From Pteria penguin (taxonomy: Eukaryota > Mollusca > Bivalvia > Pterioida > Pteriidae): DNA of 64,000 nt. The DNA lies in NCBI GenBank assembly GCA_035048485.1, contig CM068586.1, positions 29,063,849 through 29,127,848 on the forward strand. Reading direction: 5' to 3'. Below are positions 35,960 through 47,600 of this stretch, piece after piece (within the stretch, counting starts at the first letter, position 1; each line of letters starts with the position of its first letter). Position numbers and translations under genes: made by a program. Under the pieces are notes generated by a model, which worked only from the letters and a program-made list of their open reading frames with translations, had not been told where the DNA came from and made no database searches.

Positions 35960-36480
35960 GGTTTTATAGTCGAAATAAAAATACACTGCCTACTATGAAA
36001 TAAAGACACATTGGCTATACCGAAATGAACACATATTGCCTACTATGAAATAAAGACACATTGTCTGTTCCGAAAAGGACACAGATTGCCTATTATGAAA
36101 TAAATACACATTGTCTATACCGAAATGAACGCACATTGTCTATTATGGAATAAGTACACATTGCCCGTACTGAAATGAACACACTTTGCCAATTAGGAAA
36201 TAAACACACATTGCCTATTATGAAATGAATACACATTGCCTATTATGAAATAAACACACATTGTCTGTATCGGAATGAGCTAAAATTGCCTATTATGAAA
36301 TAAACACACATTGCTTTTTATAAAATAAACACACATTGTCTGTACCGAAATGAACACACATTGCAAATTATGAAATAAACACTCATTGCCTGTACCGATA
36401 TGAATTAAATACAATTGTCTGTTGTGAAATTAACACACATTTCCAATTATGAAATAAACACACATAGCCTATTATGCAAC
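35960..36480. repeat. ~25-bp minisatellite, about 20 units
   Basis: Units read ACACATTGCCTATTATGAAA followed by TAAAC. Variants with CTGTACCGAAATGAAC are interleaved, so two unit types alternate. The array ends immediately before the stop codon of the minus-strand peptide gene (36490). Confidence 0.9.
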
Positions 36481-36489
36481 CGAGTATGT

Positions 36490-37494
36490 TCAACTCGTTA
36501 AAAGGCCCGTAAGAAACGAGGCGGGGGCTGTGTACCAGCGGTCCCGCTTACCTAATGGTGTACAACATTGGTAAATTTCTTATATTTTCTCCGAAATTTT
36601 CACCTATCCTGATTGAATATGCATGTGTTTCTGTCTCATAATCTTTTTTTTATTATTGTTATCCTTTTACATGTATTTTATTTCATTTATTTATTGGGGT
36701 TTTTTCATGAAAGGAATAAGAATTATTTTTTATAATTTCTCGAAAATATTGAAGGGTAGAATTTTATATTTGATGAAGTTACTGAAGTTAAGCGAAATGC
36801 CACCAAGAGTTGGTTTGAAAATGCAATACAATGAAATAAGAATGTTAAGTACGGACGTTTCATTCCTAGGGCAGTCGTTACTCCTCGGCAATTTCCGTGA
36901 TTGGAAAATCGTTTCTGATAAAAGACCGAGGAGTATCATAGTGATAGTATTTTAACATGCCATTTACAATACATAGAAAGGCAGTTAATAAAAAAAGTCC
37001 GGACTACATACAAGTATGGAAAAAATGGGTTTTATTATACCTTTATTACTTATAATAATCTGTGTTTAATAATAGAGGAAACAATATATCTATAGGAAAA
37101 CCTCTGGCCTTGAGCAGACCTTGCTCACCCTCCCACTTACCAGTCAAGGATTCGAACTCAAACTGGACAGATGTGGGAGTCGACACTGAATTTCCGGCAC
37201 AGCAGATAATGTGAATGACATAAATGATACATTAATCATAGCATTTATAATTATAATTTCTTTTGTCGATCTATCCATCGTTTTGTTATTAGTGAAAGTT
37301 CAATTTTACCTTCTTCTCGTATTCGTTGATCTCCTTCATTTGTATCATCTACGTCCCTGGGTTCCGTCACATCACTTTCGTACAAAGATAAACTAGGAGC
37401 TGTGAGTACTGCCGATATCAAAACGGCAAGGATACAGCTAAATGTGATGGTAACACGAATTATCTCGTTCATGGTAGAGTTCTTCTAAGAAAAA
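36490..37494 (-). CDS. Tentative small secreted-peptide (neuropeptide-like) precursor
   Basis: The first coding exon runs from 37494 to 37310, with ATG at 37472. It follows a strong acceptor (ttttttcttag) and ends with a gtaaaa donor in phase 1. It encodes a clear signal peptide (MNEIIRVTITFSCILAVLIS) and an acidic propeptide with repeated D/E. A 45-nt exon at 37185-37141 keeps phase 1, and a terminal exon at 36551-36490 reads G-KRDRWYTAPASFLTGLLTS-stop, a Gly-Lys-Arg site followed by a 17-residue peptide. Joined, this gives 89 aa (74 if the 45-nt exon is skipped). The signal-peptide exon is convincing. The middle exon looks partly tRNA-like and the last acceptor has a poor pyrimidine tract, so the 3' structure is uncertain. 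I do not recognise the peptide family. Confidence 0.4.
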
Positions 37495-37858
37495 ATATGT
37501 TAAACGTGAAAATTATAATTCTTTCAAAGAATAAAAGAAAAATACAAAAGAAAGGAAGAAAACAGTCAGATGTATAGACTAGAAAACAGTCAAATGAATT
37601 AACTTATTTAAAAAAGAATAAAAAATCTTTCCTTTATGTATATAACAGATTTCGTTGACAAAAACTTATGAATGGATTTATACTTTATTAGGAAATAAAA
37701 CTGTGGGTGCTAAAATTAATTTCAGTATTTAAAATTCCTTTCATCCAAGATGCAGTTAAACATATATTTGTAAAATATGAAATATTATTAATTCAGGTAG
37801 ATCTTACATTTTCTCTTGTAAAATAAAACAAAGTAAGACAGAAAATATGTGCACTCAC

Positions 37859-37930
37859 CTCAGCCCCAGTAGAATTATTATTACTGGCAAACGCTTCTGC
37901 AATAAGCAATATGAAGGATTCACTGACCAA
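37859..37930 (-). other. Candidate 5' non-coding exon of the minus-strand peptide gene
   Basis: Read on the minus strand, this stretch ends in GCTGAG followed by a near-consensus gtgagtgc donor at 37858. That matches the strong acceptor just before the coding exon at 37494, giving a 364-nt intron. The upper boundary is a guess; the transcription start is not defined by the sequence. Confidence 0.35.
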
Positions 37931-37999
37931 TCAAATCATTGCATGAAGACGGACGTCAAATTCCCGTTCGGAGTGAACGCCTGCGCGCCTTTCTATTTC

Positions 38000-40311
38000 C
38001 GACACACGAAAACAAAAGGATAAATGTTGACAGAGCCAGGAAATTTGTAGATTATCCTTCGGTATTGGACGTCTAACAAAAGATTAGGCAAGTATTGTAT
38101 CTGAACCTCCGACATTGTGTTTCCTGTGAAGGTAATTAGAGTGCTTGTGAATCATAACGCAAGCACTTTCATAATGGTTAGCGATTTCGGCGCAGGCGTA
38201 TTGATCACACTTTTTCGAACGCGGTAGATGCAGAAAACGTGTTCCTTTTCTGTGACGCTTAGCGCGTAGAACCTCCGGGTAATCAGGTAGAAATAACTAA
38301 TAACAACCTATTATTTCTCCCAAAAAAGGACGATATGAATTACGCAGATTCTAGATATGCACCTAGTACATTGTTGGTACATTGAATTCATATTATTGAC
38401 ATAGAATAAAGCAAAAGATAATTGATCTTTAACCACATCGATTTCATGGCTTTATCATATCATAAATGTCAACGGGAAGTCCATATTAAAAGGTATCTTC
38501 AATGCATTTTTCTTTATCTTGAAATGTAACAATAAGGATGTGAATCAATGGCATGGAGTGCTCTTTTTATTCTAACCGAATTTCAATATTCTAAGCCATT
38601 ACGGTAATAGATTACGACCATCATCGCGAATTCAGTGAGCGAAGTGATGAAGAACAGAATTGTGAGTAGATAGGTACTGTGTATATTTTGTTTGTATTTA
38701 ATTCTCCGTTCACGGAATACTTAAGCTACCGAAGTTTGACATTATCTATATAGTGCAAACTCCAAGTACCTTACTTGACATGCTGCTGAGTGTTTTATAG
38801 GAAATTTGTAATTTTATTAAGTTATCATTTTTATTTTAATTACTTATCATTGTTCTCATCTCTAATGTCCCATCTCTCCCCCCAAACTCAAAAACAAACC
38901 AAACAACCCCCCCCCCCCCCCAAAAAAACCAAAACAAAACAAAAACAAAGAAAGAAAAGGAAAACAAAAACGAAAAAATTAAATAAATTAGTATGATGGA
39001 ACATGAATTCAAGGAATTCAGAACTTAATAGTAATTTTACTACTATATAACGGATTACCGCGAAAGATTGTGCGATTCCCGTACCCGTGACAATAGCCCC
39101 GCTGATCAATACTTGTCATCGATACACACCTACACACACAAATTCGGTGCACCATATGAACATATATGAACATTACCAAATATTTCCATTATATTTTTTT
39201 TTACATAAAGACTCAAATTATTGACCTATGATTATTCAAAGATTGGGGAATGTTACATATTTTTGTATAAACATGCTTTATATATTATTATTTAAACATG
39301 TATTGTATGGTCATGCTTTATTAGTTATCAATACAATATGTTATTGTTATCGGGAAAATATCCATATTGCTTATGTATATTTGTCTCTGAGCATTATATT
39401 GAAATGATTAAATAAAAGGAATTTAAAAATATACTTATCCTTAAAATGGTATTCGATTCTTAAACACATATGTGTCTATATCAGCAATTTAATTTCCATA
39501 TAGATATACCCATACGACATGTAAGTTATCGGATAGTTTTCATTCCTCTCGGGCACCTGGTTTCTTTCAAGTTTTTAAAATGAGTATTGGGGTTCGTCTT
39601 GAAGTGGAACTATACACGATACCACATCTGTTTGTTTTGGAGCTTTGGGATTGGATAAACCCCAAAGTATTCCCCTCTGCTACTGCTTATGGATTAATAT
39701 ATAAATACGTGTAACTTGTGCTAAGGTTATAGTGCATCAAGGTAACTAGTCAAGTACTATGTCAGGCACTATGTCAAGTCTCTTGCACTAATTTGAAATG
39801 CCTATACCTTAATACATTTGTACGTGTTTATGTTCCGGCGGCTTCCAATGCCAATGCTCTTCTAAACTTCCACGAGTAGTTAGGGATGATGACTGAGGTT
39901 ATTAATGTGACATTTTCGAATATGAATTTATCGGAAAATGCTGCATAAGATGTAATCTTTGTGGAAGTTTATGTATCAGAAACACAAATGTATAAATGCT
40001 GCATCATGCGGGACGATTATCCACGTCGATCGCAATTTGTTAATGTCGGGGATATTGTCTGTCATTCATGTTATACACCACCATAAAAAAGGATTTTGAT
40101 CGATGGTTGGTAGGACATATTTTCAAGAACATTATTGTGACCCGATACTACCCGGTCCATCTTTTATATATAAGTTTAGCGGAGCTGCATGCGTTACTGC
40201 AGTACAGTAATAAAGCCACACCTCAAGGATTTTACACCAATATATATGTTTCATTAGCCTCAAATTTTGTTGGAGTTACTTCCTTTGAGACAAGTCGTCC
40301 GCTATCTTTGA
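38000..40311. other. Intergenic region
   Basis: Low-complexity C-rich and A-rich sequence at 38878-38985 and otherwise AT-rich unique-looking DNA. Open frames are short and lack splice or domain support. Confidence 0.5.
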
Positions 40312-40497
40312 CATGCGCGGATACAGAGGGGGTACCGGGGGTCTGGAAACACCCCCCCCCCCCTCTGGCATCCGAAACTTTAACCATAAAAAGGTAACAT
40401 TTGGGCATTTTGGGGCTTGGAAACACCCCCCCCCCCCTTTTTTTTTTTTTTTTTTTGGTTGGACCCCATCTGACAAAAGTTTCTGGATCCGCGCATG
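40312..40497. mobile_element. MITE with GCGCGGAT-type inverted termini and TTTGA target duplication
   Basis: The termini CATGCGCGGATAC and GGATCCGCGCATG are inverted repeats. TTTGA is directly repeated outside (40307-40311 and 40498-40502). The interior has two poly-C blocks, GGGCATTTTGGGG and a T run. A truncated relative lies at 4489-4616. Open frames across it are artefacts of homopolymers. Confidence 0.75.
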
Positions 40498-40729
40498 TTT
40501 GAGTATATAATTGAATATCTATTCATAAATGAACCAGGTAATTTCTTCAAACAAGGAATAATCCCTGTGTTTTGCAATGCTTATGTAAATTTTGAGGTAT
40601 TTGACAATGTAAAAAAGTTTCTAAAGAATATTATTATATTCATTCAACGACTGTGGAGAGAGCACTTTCAAGTCGTTGACCCAGTTGGATAGGTTTATGT
40701 AAGCGTATTATTGTCGGGGTTTTCGCTAA

Positions 40730-41430
40730 TTTACATTACAACAGTGGAATATTTGCTGGAATATTTCGGGAGTTTTGGAGGGTTACCTTACAATTTCGGA
40801 AAATTTGGTGCGCTTTCTTCTTAAGCAAAATTATTAATGGGCTGCTTTGATGGTATTTGGTAATAATATCGTCTAGCAAGTCCTATATTGTACTTCCAAA
40901 ATACAGAATGCTACGCTAAGATCGAAGGACCAACATAACAATTATACACCACTGACACTGAATTGTTTCTTTTGACAGACGATAAACTATATTAATGTGT
41001 CTATGAAAACTTGAAAATAAAAAGACTACCAACCAGCACGGCTGCACCACTACCAAATGTTTAACCAATAAAAGGGTTAGTTGCCCCAACAAACAACCAG
41101 TCGCTTATAGACTGGTTAGGTTTTCTTGTTAAAAATAAATAGTAGATGGTATGGCTAGTAATCAAGTAAATTTCCACACCATATACAGGCTAATCGGTAC
41201 CACAAATAATTAAACTCGCTATTGACATGTACTGAATACGTCTAAATGAACGCAGAAGATATACCGAATGCGTAGTCTCTGTGGTGTCTGATAAGCAGCA
41301 GCTGTAACACGACCGTACAATACATACTTTAAAACGTTTTTCTGATTTAAAAATTCTTTGCATTTTTATGAAACACCCCATTACTGTCCAATTTTCAGTG
41401 CTTGCACCGCATTGTTTTTTGTATATGGTC
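40730..41430. repeat. Copy 2 of the dispersed duplicated segment (no SINE)
   Basis: This copy is collinear with 30-1115 and ends just upstream of AK8. At the position equivalent to the SINE in copy 1 the sequence runs straight through (AAATAGTAGATGGTATGG), so it preserves the pre-insertion site. Confidence 0.7.
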
Positions 41431-41439
41431 TACCTAAAT

Positions 41440-41631
41440 CATCAAAACGTAAAAACAAGAGTAATTCCGGAATTTCTGCTCGCACCTGTATCGATATTCC
41501 TTTTAGTTGAATTCACTGACCAATCAGAAAACACGTTACATTTCAACTTCTTAGCAACAGACGATACAGCGCAAAAACAGAGAAATTTTGGGAAGTTTTG
41601 CATCGATTTTAAACTTTAAACTACCAACAAA
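41440..41631 (+). promoter_or_regulatory. Probable AK8 5'UTR/promoter with an RFX X-box half-site-like sequence
   Basis: The start codon at 41632 has an A at -3. About 75 bp upstream, TTAGCAAC (41551-41558) fits the right half of the X-box used by RFX factors at ciliary genes (RRNRAC), while the left half matches poorly. Placing it here is inference from AK8's ciliary role; a half-site this short arises often by chance. Confidence 0.2.
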
Positions 41632-44600
41632 ATGGATCAGACAAAGCGACCATTATTAATTCCACCAGAGTTTGGTACTTATGCTGAAAAACATGGAGTT
41701 TTTGACATGTATAAGGTATTGCAGTCGCCGAATTTGTTCTGATTATAAATACAAAATACTTCTACTTGTACATGTACTTCTACTTAATAGTGACCGCCTT
41801 CAACTTGCTGAAGTTTACGTCACTTTGGGGTTACGCAGGCTAGGTTTTTTTAATTATTATTATTTTATAAATTAAAACTATTTACAATGCTTGTGCTATT
41901 TATTATACTACATGTAATTGATAACATTAAATGGTTGTTACTATTTTGCTTGATAGATACAATAAATGAAAGAATTTAATGATTTTATGTACTGTTACTC
42001 GCATGATATGTTGGAAAGCTTAGACAGGGCTCGAAATTAACGTATGTCCGTAAGTCCGTGACTAATAAATGATGCCACGGACTAACAGATTTCTCATTGT
42101 ATAAGTCCGACAGACTAATGAAAACTCTGTGATACCGACTCAAATCCTCTCACCCGCCCTACAAACGACATGACTGAAAAAGTAGGGTCAGAGTCACTGG
42201 TGTGCTTTGTTGAAACAGACTATAGAGCAGCTTCAATACGTTTTCGAATGACATTGACGTTGTTTTGCATGGTGATTTCGGGGCCACAGAGAAATGTGGC
42301 TATATATTTAGCCATCCTTCCTTTATGGATGAGCAGGAGCTAGAGGCATATGTGCCACACAGTGTCTTGAAATGTTAAATCTGACATATGAAATGTGTTT
42401 ACCCTGAAATTAAATCAATTTAAAATGAATAAATAGTCTATTTTCCTGCGGACTAATAGATTTTTGTGCGGACTAATGGATTTTGTAACCGATTAGTCCG
42501 CCAGACTAGTGCTTGAAAAAGTTAGTTGCGAGCCCTATTAGATATGATATTTCAAACATGAAAATTTCTGAGGTTTGATTGCTTTTATTTTGCATTCAGT
42601 TGTTCAAATAAAGAAATTTTAGAAATTGGCTATTTAACCCCAGGATTTTTTTTTATTCATTTCAAATTAACATCATTTTAAACATCTAAGATCTTTGCTT
42701 TTCTATAGACAATTTCTGATTCTGAATGTAGAAGTTGAGATGATTTCCTCATTTATGAATCAGAATACTTCATCACATTGGCGCCTATAGTTAATTGTTT
42801 TCTGTTGACTTCAGAGACTTATGGAGCAGTTAATAATCAACAAGCCAGCTGATCCCTTGTCATTCTTAATAGAACAACTCAAACGTGAAAATGACGACGG
42901 TAAAAACTCATATTTTTATAATATACATGATTTGTTTTAATAATACCTGTATGATTCCAGATAAGAATCATACATTGATACCTTTAATATCAATTTAACA
43001 TTTTATATGCTAGTAAGGATTAGCAGTGTATTTCTTGATACAGAGATCTGGAAACAATATGTGATACAAAACAGTAATTAAATTTCATTAAAAAAATAAC
43101 ACATTTTTTGTTCAAAATTTTCATACTTTGATTTATATCTGATATTACTTTCATTTCTATTTGATGAGTGACATATAATACATGGGTATAACTGGAAGCT
43201 TTTATTTATAGAATATATGTCTTATTTTCTGTATTCATGCAGGAATGAATTACAATGGCTGATGCATTTATTAGATATAATGCGCATTATGTCTCATAAA
43301 TGCATCAGACATTGTAATTTATTCCTCAATGAAAACACAAAATAAGACATTTATTCTATACTCGTATATATGTGCTTTTAACGCCAAAATATTCATATTG
43401 GAAACTTCCATTCCTATTTATAAATTAACCGCAATAGCAAATCATTTCAGAGGAAAGTTATAAAGTTGGAAATGTAGAACATTTCATTATGACATTATAA
43501 GCATAACAATCAAAAGTCTGCCAAACATCACTCTCTGTGTTGAAAGGTGGATCAAATATGGGGCATTGTGACATCATCGATCAATGTTATTCATACAGAA
43601 ATAAACAACATAGGTCTTGAAAGCTTTATCTCGGGCAATTACAGTGGTTGTGCATATATGTAATCTTGAAAACTTTCCAGAACATTGTATTGAACATCTG
43701 TTCATTATTTTCAGTTCCTAATGTCATTATCTTGGGACCACCAGCATCTGGTAAGAAAACAATGAGTAAACTAGTATCTAACAAACTGAGAACAGCTCAT
43801 CTGACAACAGAAAACCTGGTAGCTGAAGCTGAGGTTGACACCAAATTAAAAGTTCAAGACTTAATAAAAAGAAAGCAGGTAGGGTTTATCATATTTCATA
43901 GAGCTGAAAAGGGCAGTTAGATCCTTTCACTGAAAAGCAGATATTGCAAGTTGATAGCATATTTTAAAGTATCCTAAAAGAGCGTAAATTTTCAAATCAA
44001 ACTTTAGATAATACTAATGTCAGTGCAGCAACAGATTTATGCCTTTTTATGTGTTTTATTTCTCCTAGTCATATATGTGGTGATTTCTGTCATACATGTA
44101 CATGTAAGTCAAATGTCTTTATTCCTTTTAATTTAGTTTATTAAATTGATTTTTTTAAATTATATATGGCATGATTAGAACTTAGATTTGATTATAAGTC
44201 AAATTTTAATGCTCTCCTTCTCAGAGTCTTTGGGTTGTTGGTCTGTCAGTGTACAGTGAGTTGAGGGGGGAATGCCATAAGGACATATAAGAAGCAAGTG
44301 AAAACAAAATACATTTATTAAAACAGATTTCCAGAGACAATTTAAATTCACACCCAATGAAATTCATAGATAGGGTCCAGCATCAACCTAGGTGCTCTGT
44401 AGGGTTCATGTTTTCTGTTTATCCATCTGTCAACACTTTGGTTGTGATCCAATAACTCGAATAGTTTTCTACCCACTTGTCTCATATTCCTCACACAGAT
44501 ACAGTTCATTTAAGGTTGACTGATTGGTGTTTTACGTCACTTTCAACAATATTTCAGTTATATCGCGACATGGAAGCAGGAGGTAACCAACCTCTTAAAC

Positions 44601-47600
44601 ATAGTGGTGCAATCCGGGAATCGAACCCAGATTGTCGGCGCTGCAAGCCAAGCGCTTTAACCACTACACCAAGCCTGCCCCCAGTACATTTAAGGAACAT
44701 GCCTGTAGATTTATGGATTCAAAGGTCAAGGACAAACAGTGGTCCCTTTTTGACTTTTTCATTTCTCTGATTTCTTTTATTTTGAATCCTTAATTGTGTA
44801 GTATGTATTCAGTATTGCTTATGGATTGATTATTGTTTTATGTCACTCCATGATTATTTCACATATATAGTGACAACATCTCTCTGATACTTTGCATAGA
44901 AATCTATACCTTTTCAACAGACCCACTCAAAGCACTGTCAGGAATCTTTTACATACCACACCTATCCTGACACAGGACTTTCTTTTTCACTGTCCTGTTC
45001 TAAAGACAGAGCACAGGTGTTCCCACAGCAGGAGTTGAACCTAGGACCTCTTGGTCACAAGCACCACATACAATGAACTACACCAGCTCATATTGTTTAT
45101 AAAAATCTGACTACCGCTAGTAATTTGATGTTGTCTTGTAGCCTGTCCCAACTGAGATGTGGATGTTGTCTATAAAAATCTGACTAGTAATTTGATGTTG
45201 TCTTGTAGCCTGTCCCAACTGAGATGTGGGTAAAAATTATCTCTGATAGACTGAAGTTACTGGACTGTGTAAAGAAAGGATGGGTAATGGAAGGTTTTCC
45301 TCAGACAAGAGAACAGGCTCTTGCCTTGCAAGCTGTTGGCATAAATGCAAAACACTGTGGTAAGACTGACAATAGGAACTACACTTGAGTAAAGAAACTG
45401 ATGATTTATTTCTTAGATCATTGTGGATTTGATTATTGCAGTTACAAATATATTGGCTGTTTTACTTCATATATTTAGTGGTTCTCAAGCATTTTCTGAG
45501 ATTTTCTATACACTAAAAGCAAATAACAATTAAATCTTGTAGGCTGTTACTCCAATTTTAATATAAGAAAAAAGAATTAAGTAACAGTCAGAAATAATGA
45601 AAAGAGGATTTTTTTATTCTTGACTTTTCTTTCCAGTGATTCTGGAGGCCCCTGATACAGTGTTAATAGAAAGAGCTCAAGGACGAAGAGTTGATCCTAA
45701 AACAGGAGGTAACATGATTACTGAAGGATTAGATATATCAGTGATATATCACATTAAACATACTTTCATTTCACAGTTAATACAACAGAATGTAATAGCA
45801 AAAAAATACTGAATTCAAATATGTAAAGCAATGTGTCCATCACCCATGTTAAATGAAGGAAATATTCTTAAAATCAAGATTAATTAAGAGTTTTATGTGC
45901 AGAGCCCTTGCAAAAGAGTAATTCTTCATTTTTCTCATACAATTAATTTCTCTACAGATATATACCATACAACTTTTGACTGGCCTCCACAAGCTGAAAT
46001 TCAGAATCGTCTAGAAGAGGGTGCCGGTTACACGGAGGAAGACATGGTAAATAAACTGGTTGAATATCATCGTCACATTACAGACATCATGGATTGTCAC
46101 AAGAAAGTCATGAAAATTGTTAATGCTGATCAACCGAAAGCTGATGTTTTCTCACAAGGTATGCACCAAATATAGTAAAATGGAGTTTGGAATGTTTCCA
46201 TCAATGAGCAAAGGCAATAAGGGGTAAAATGCCCTTTACAATAAGAGAAAATAAAAGTATTTCAAATCTTTATCATAAATGTGAAGTGCTTGTGATACAT
46301 TTTGAACTAGATCATCTGATATTACCACCAAAGTAATTGTTGTTCAAACACAATAATCAATACGTGGTAAACAATGATAAAGGGTTGTGTTGTGAGATGG
46401 AGCATTTAATTCACTCGTAACAAATTTGCCATGCAGAAATCCCCAGGAGGATAAATTTTAGAGGATATACATTTTTAGTTTAGAAAATGCTTTTTATAAA
46501 AATGAGAAAATATCAACACAAAACAGCAACAAATTGTGTAAAAGGAAAGAAAGAAAGATAACTTTGGGAGATTTGATTTATAAAGCTGTGAAGTAAGGCC
46601 ATTATCTACAAGCTAAAGTCATTTATTCTTGATGCAAAAATTTAATTGGTTTAAGAGATCATCTATAGTTTGGAATTCCATATTACAAGTGATTTGTATG
46701 TCAAAGTGTATCATAGGGATAATAATGACCTCAAAAAAGACATTTGGCAGTATTTCACATGAAACAAATGCAAGTAGAGTAGTATCATGTACTTCTTTGA
46801 AGATTTTATTGGGAAGTTTTCATGTTGCCACCTGAGCCCATATTTGATGATAATAGAAAAAATTCTGAGCAGATATGAAAAAAAAAAGTTGAAAAAGTTG
46901 CCATGAAAATTATATTTCAGTTGAAAAAGGATTGAGGGAAAAGTAAAGATGAAGTTAATCAGTATGTCTGTTTGTGATATTGGGACAGTAGTCAACTAAG
47001 CAATACTGGGGACTTAAACTCTTTCACACATCCTTCCCCACTTTTATCGATATTCATTTCACACAGAAAGCCCTGCATTCAATATCAGAGACATTCATAC
47101 TAAATGTAGTATTAATGCTCTTTATTTTATTTTTACCAAAATATTTGGTGCATTGAGAACAAATCATAACCCCTAGATGCAAACCCAAAATGACAAGAGA
47201 AAAATGAAAAATCTTAGATAAGGTTCACATGTATGCTTCACGTCTCCTGTACAAAACAGAAGTTGTGATACACAGTTTGCATGTCTTTTTTTTCTTCAAA
47301 TTCATTTAGTTGTGAGAAAATATTTGACATTTCCAATACATTGTATTTTTAATAGGGATGTAATGATATACTGGGATACAATACCCCTCTATATAGAGGC
47401 CATGATGCAATACACATTATACAAGAAGCTCAAATGATACGGCAAACTGATGCTGCAATTCCTTTCTTTATAACATTCTGAAACAATTTTTGTTTTATCC
47501 AAGTGTCATGTCAAGAGACATTTTATCTTCTGCTCACATATTTTCACTTGAATGACAATAGGTAATATATTCCATGTGGAAATGCTGACCCACTGTTCAA

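Larger units (their letters stand above)
30443..36489. other. Intergenic region rich in repeats
   Basis: Lies between the two convergent secreted-protein genes. It holds the palindrome at 30617, the tandem duplication at 31031, the TA repeat at 31443, a mobile-element head fragment at 32820, a possible exon at 33242, the compound element at 33968-34722, a poly-G at 35515-35532 and two minisatellites from 35692. No confident gene. Confidence 0.5.

Noticed and set aside
40068..40577. Several overlapping open frames rich in Pro or Gly/Lys
   Set aside because: They arise from poly-C and poly-T blocks of a MITE on both strands.
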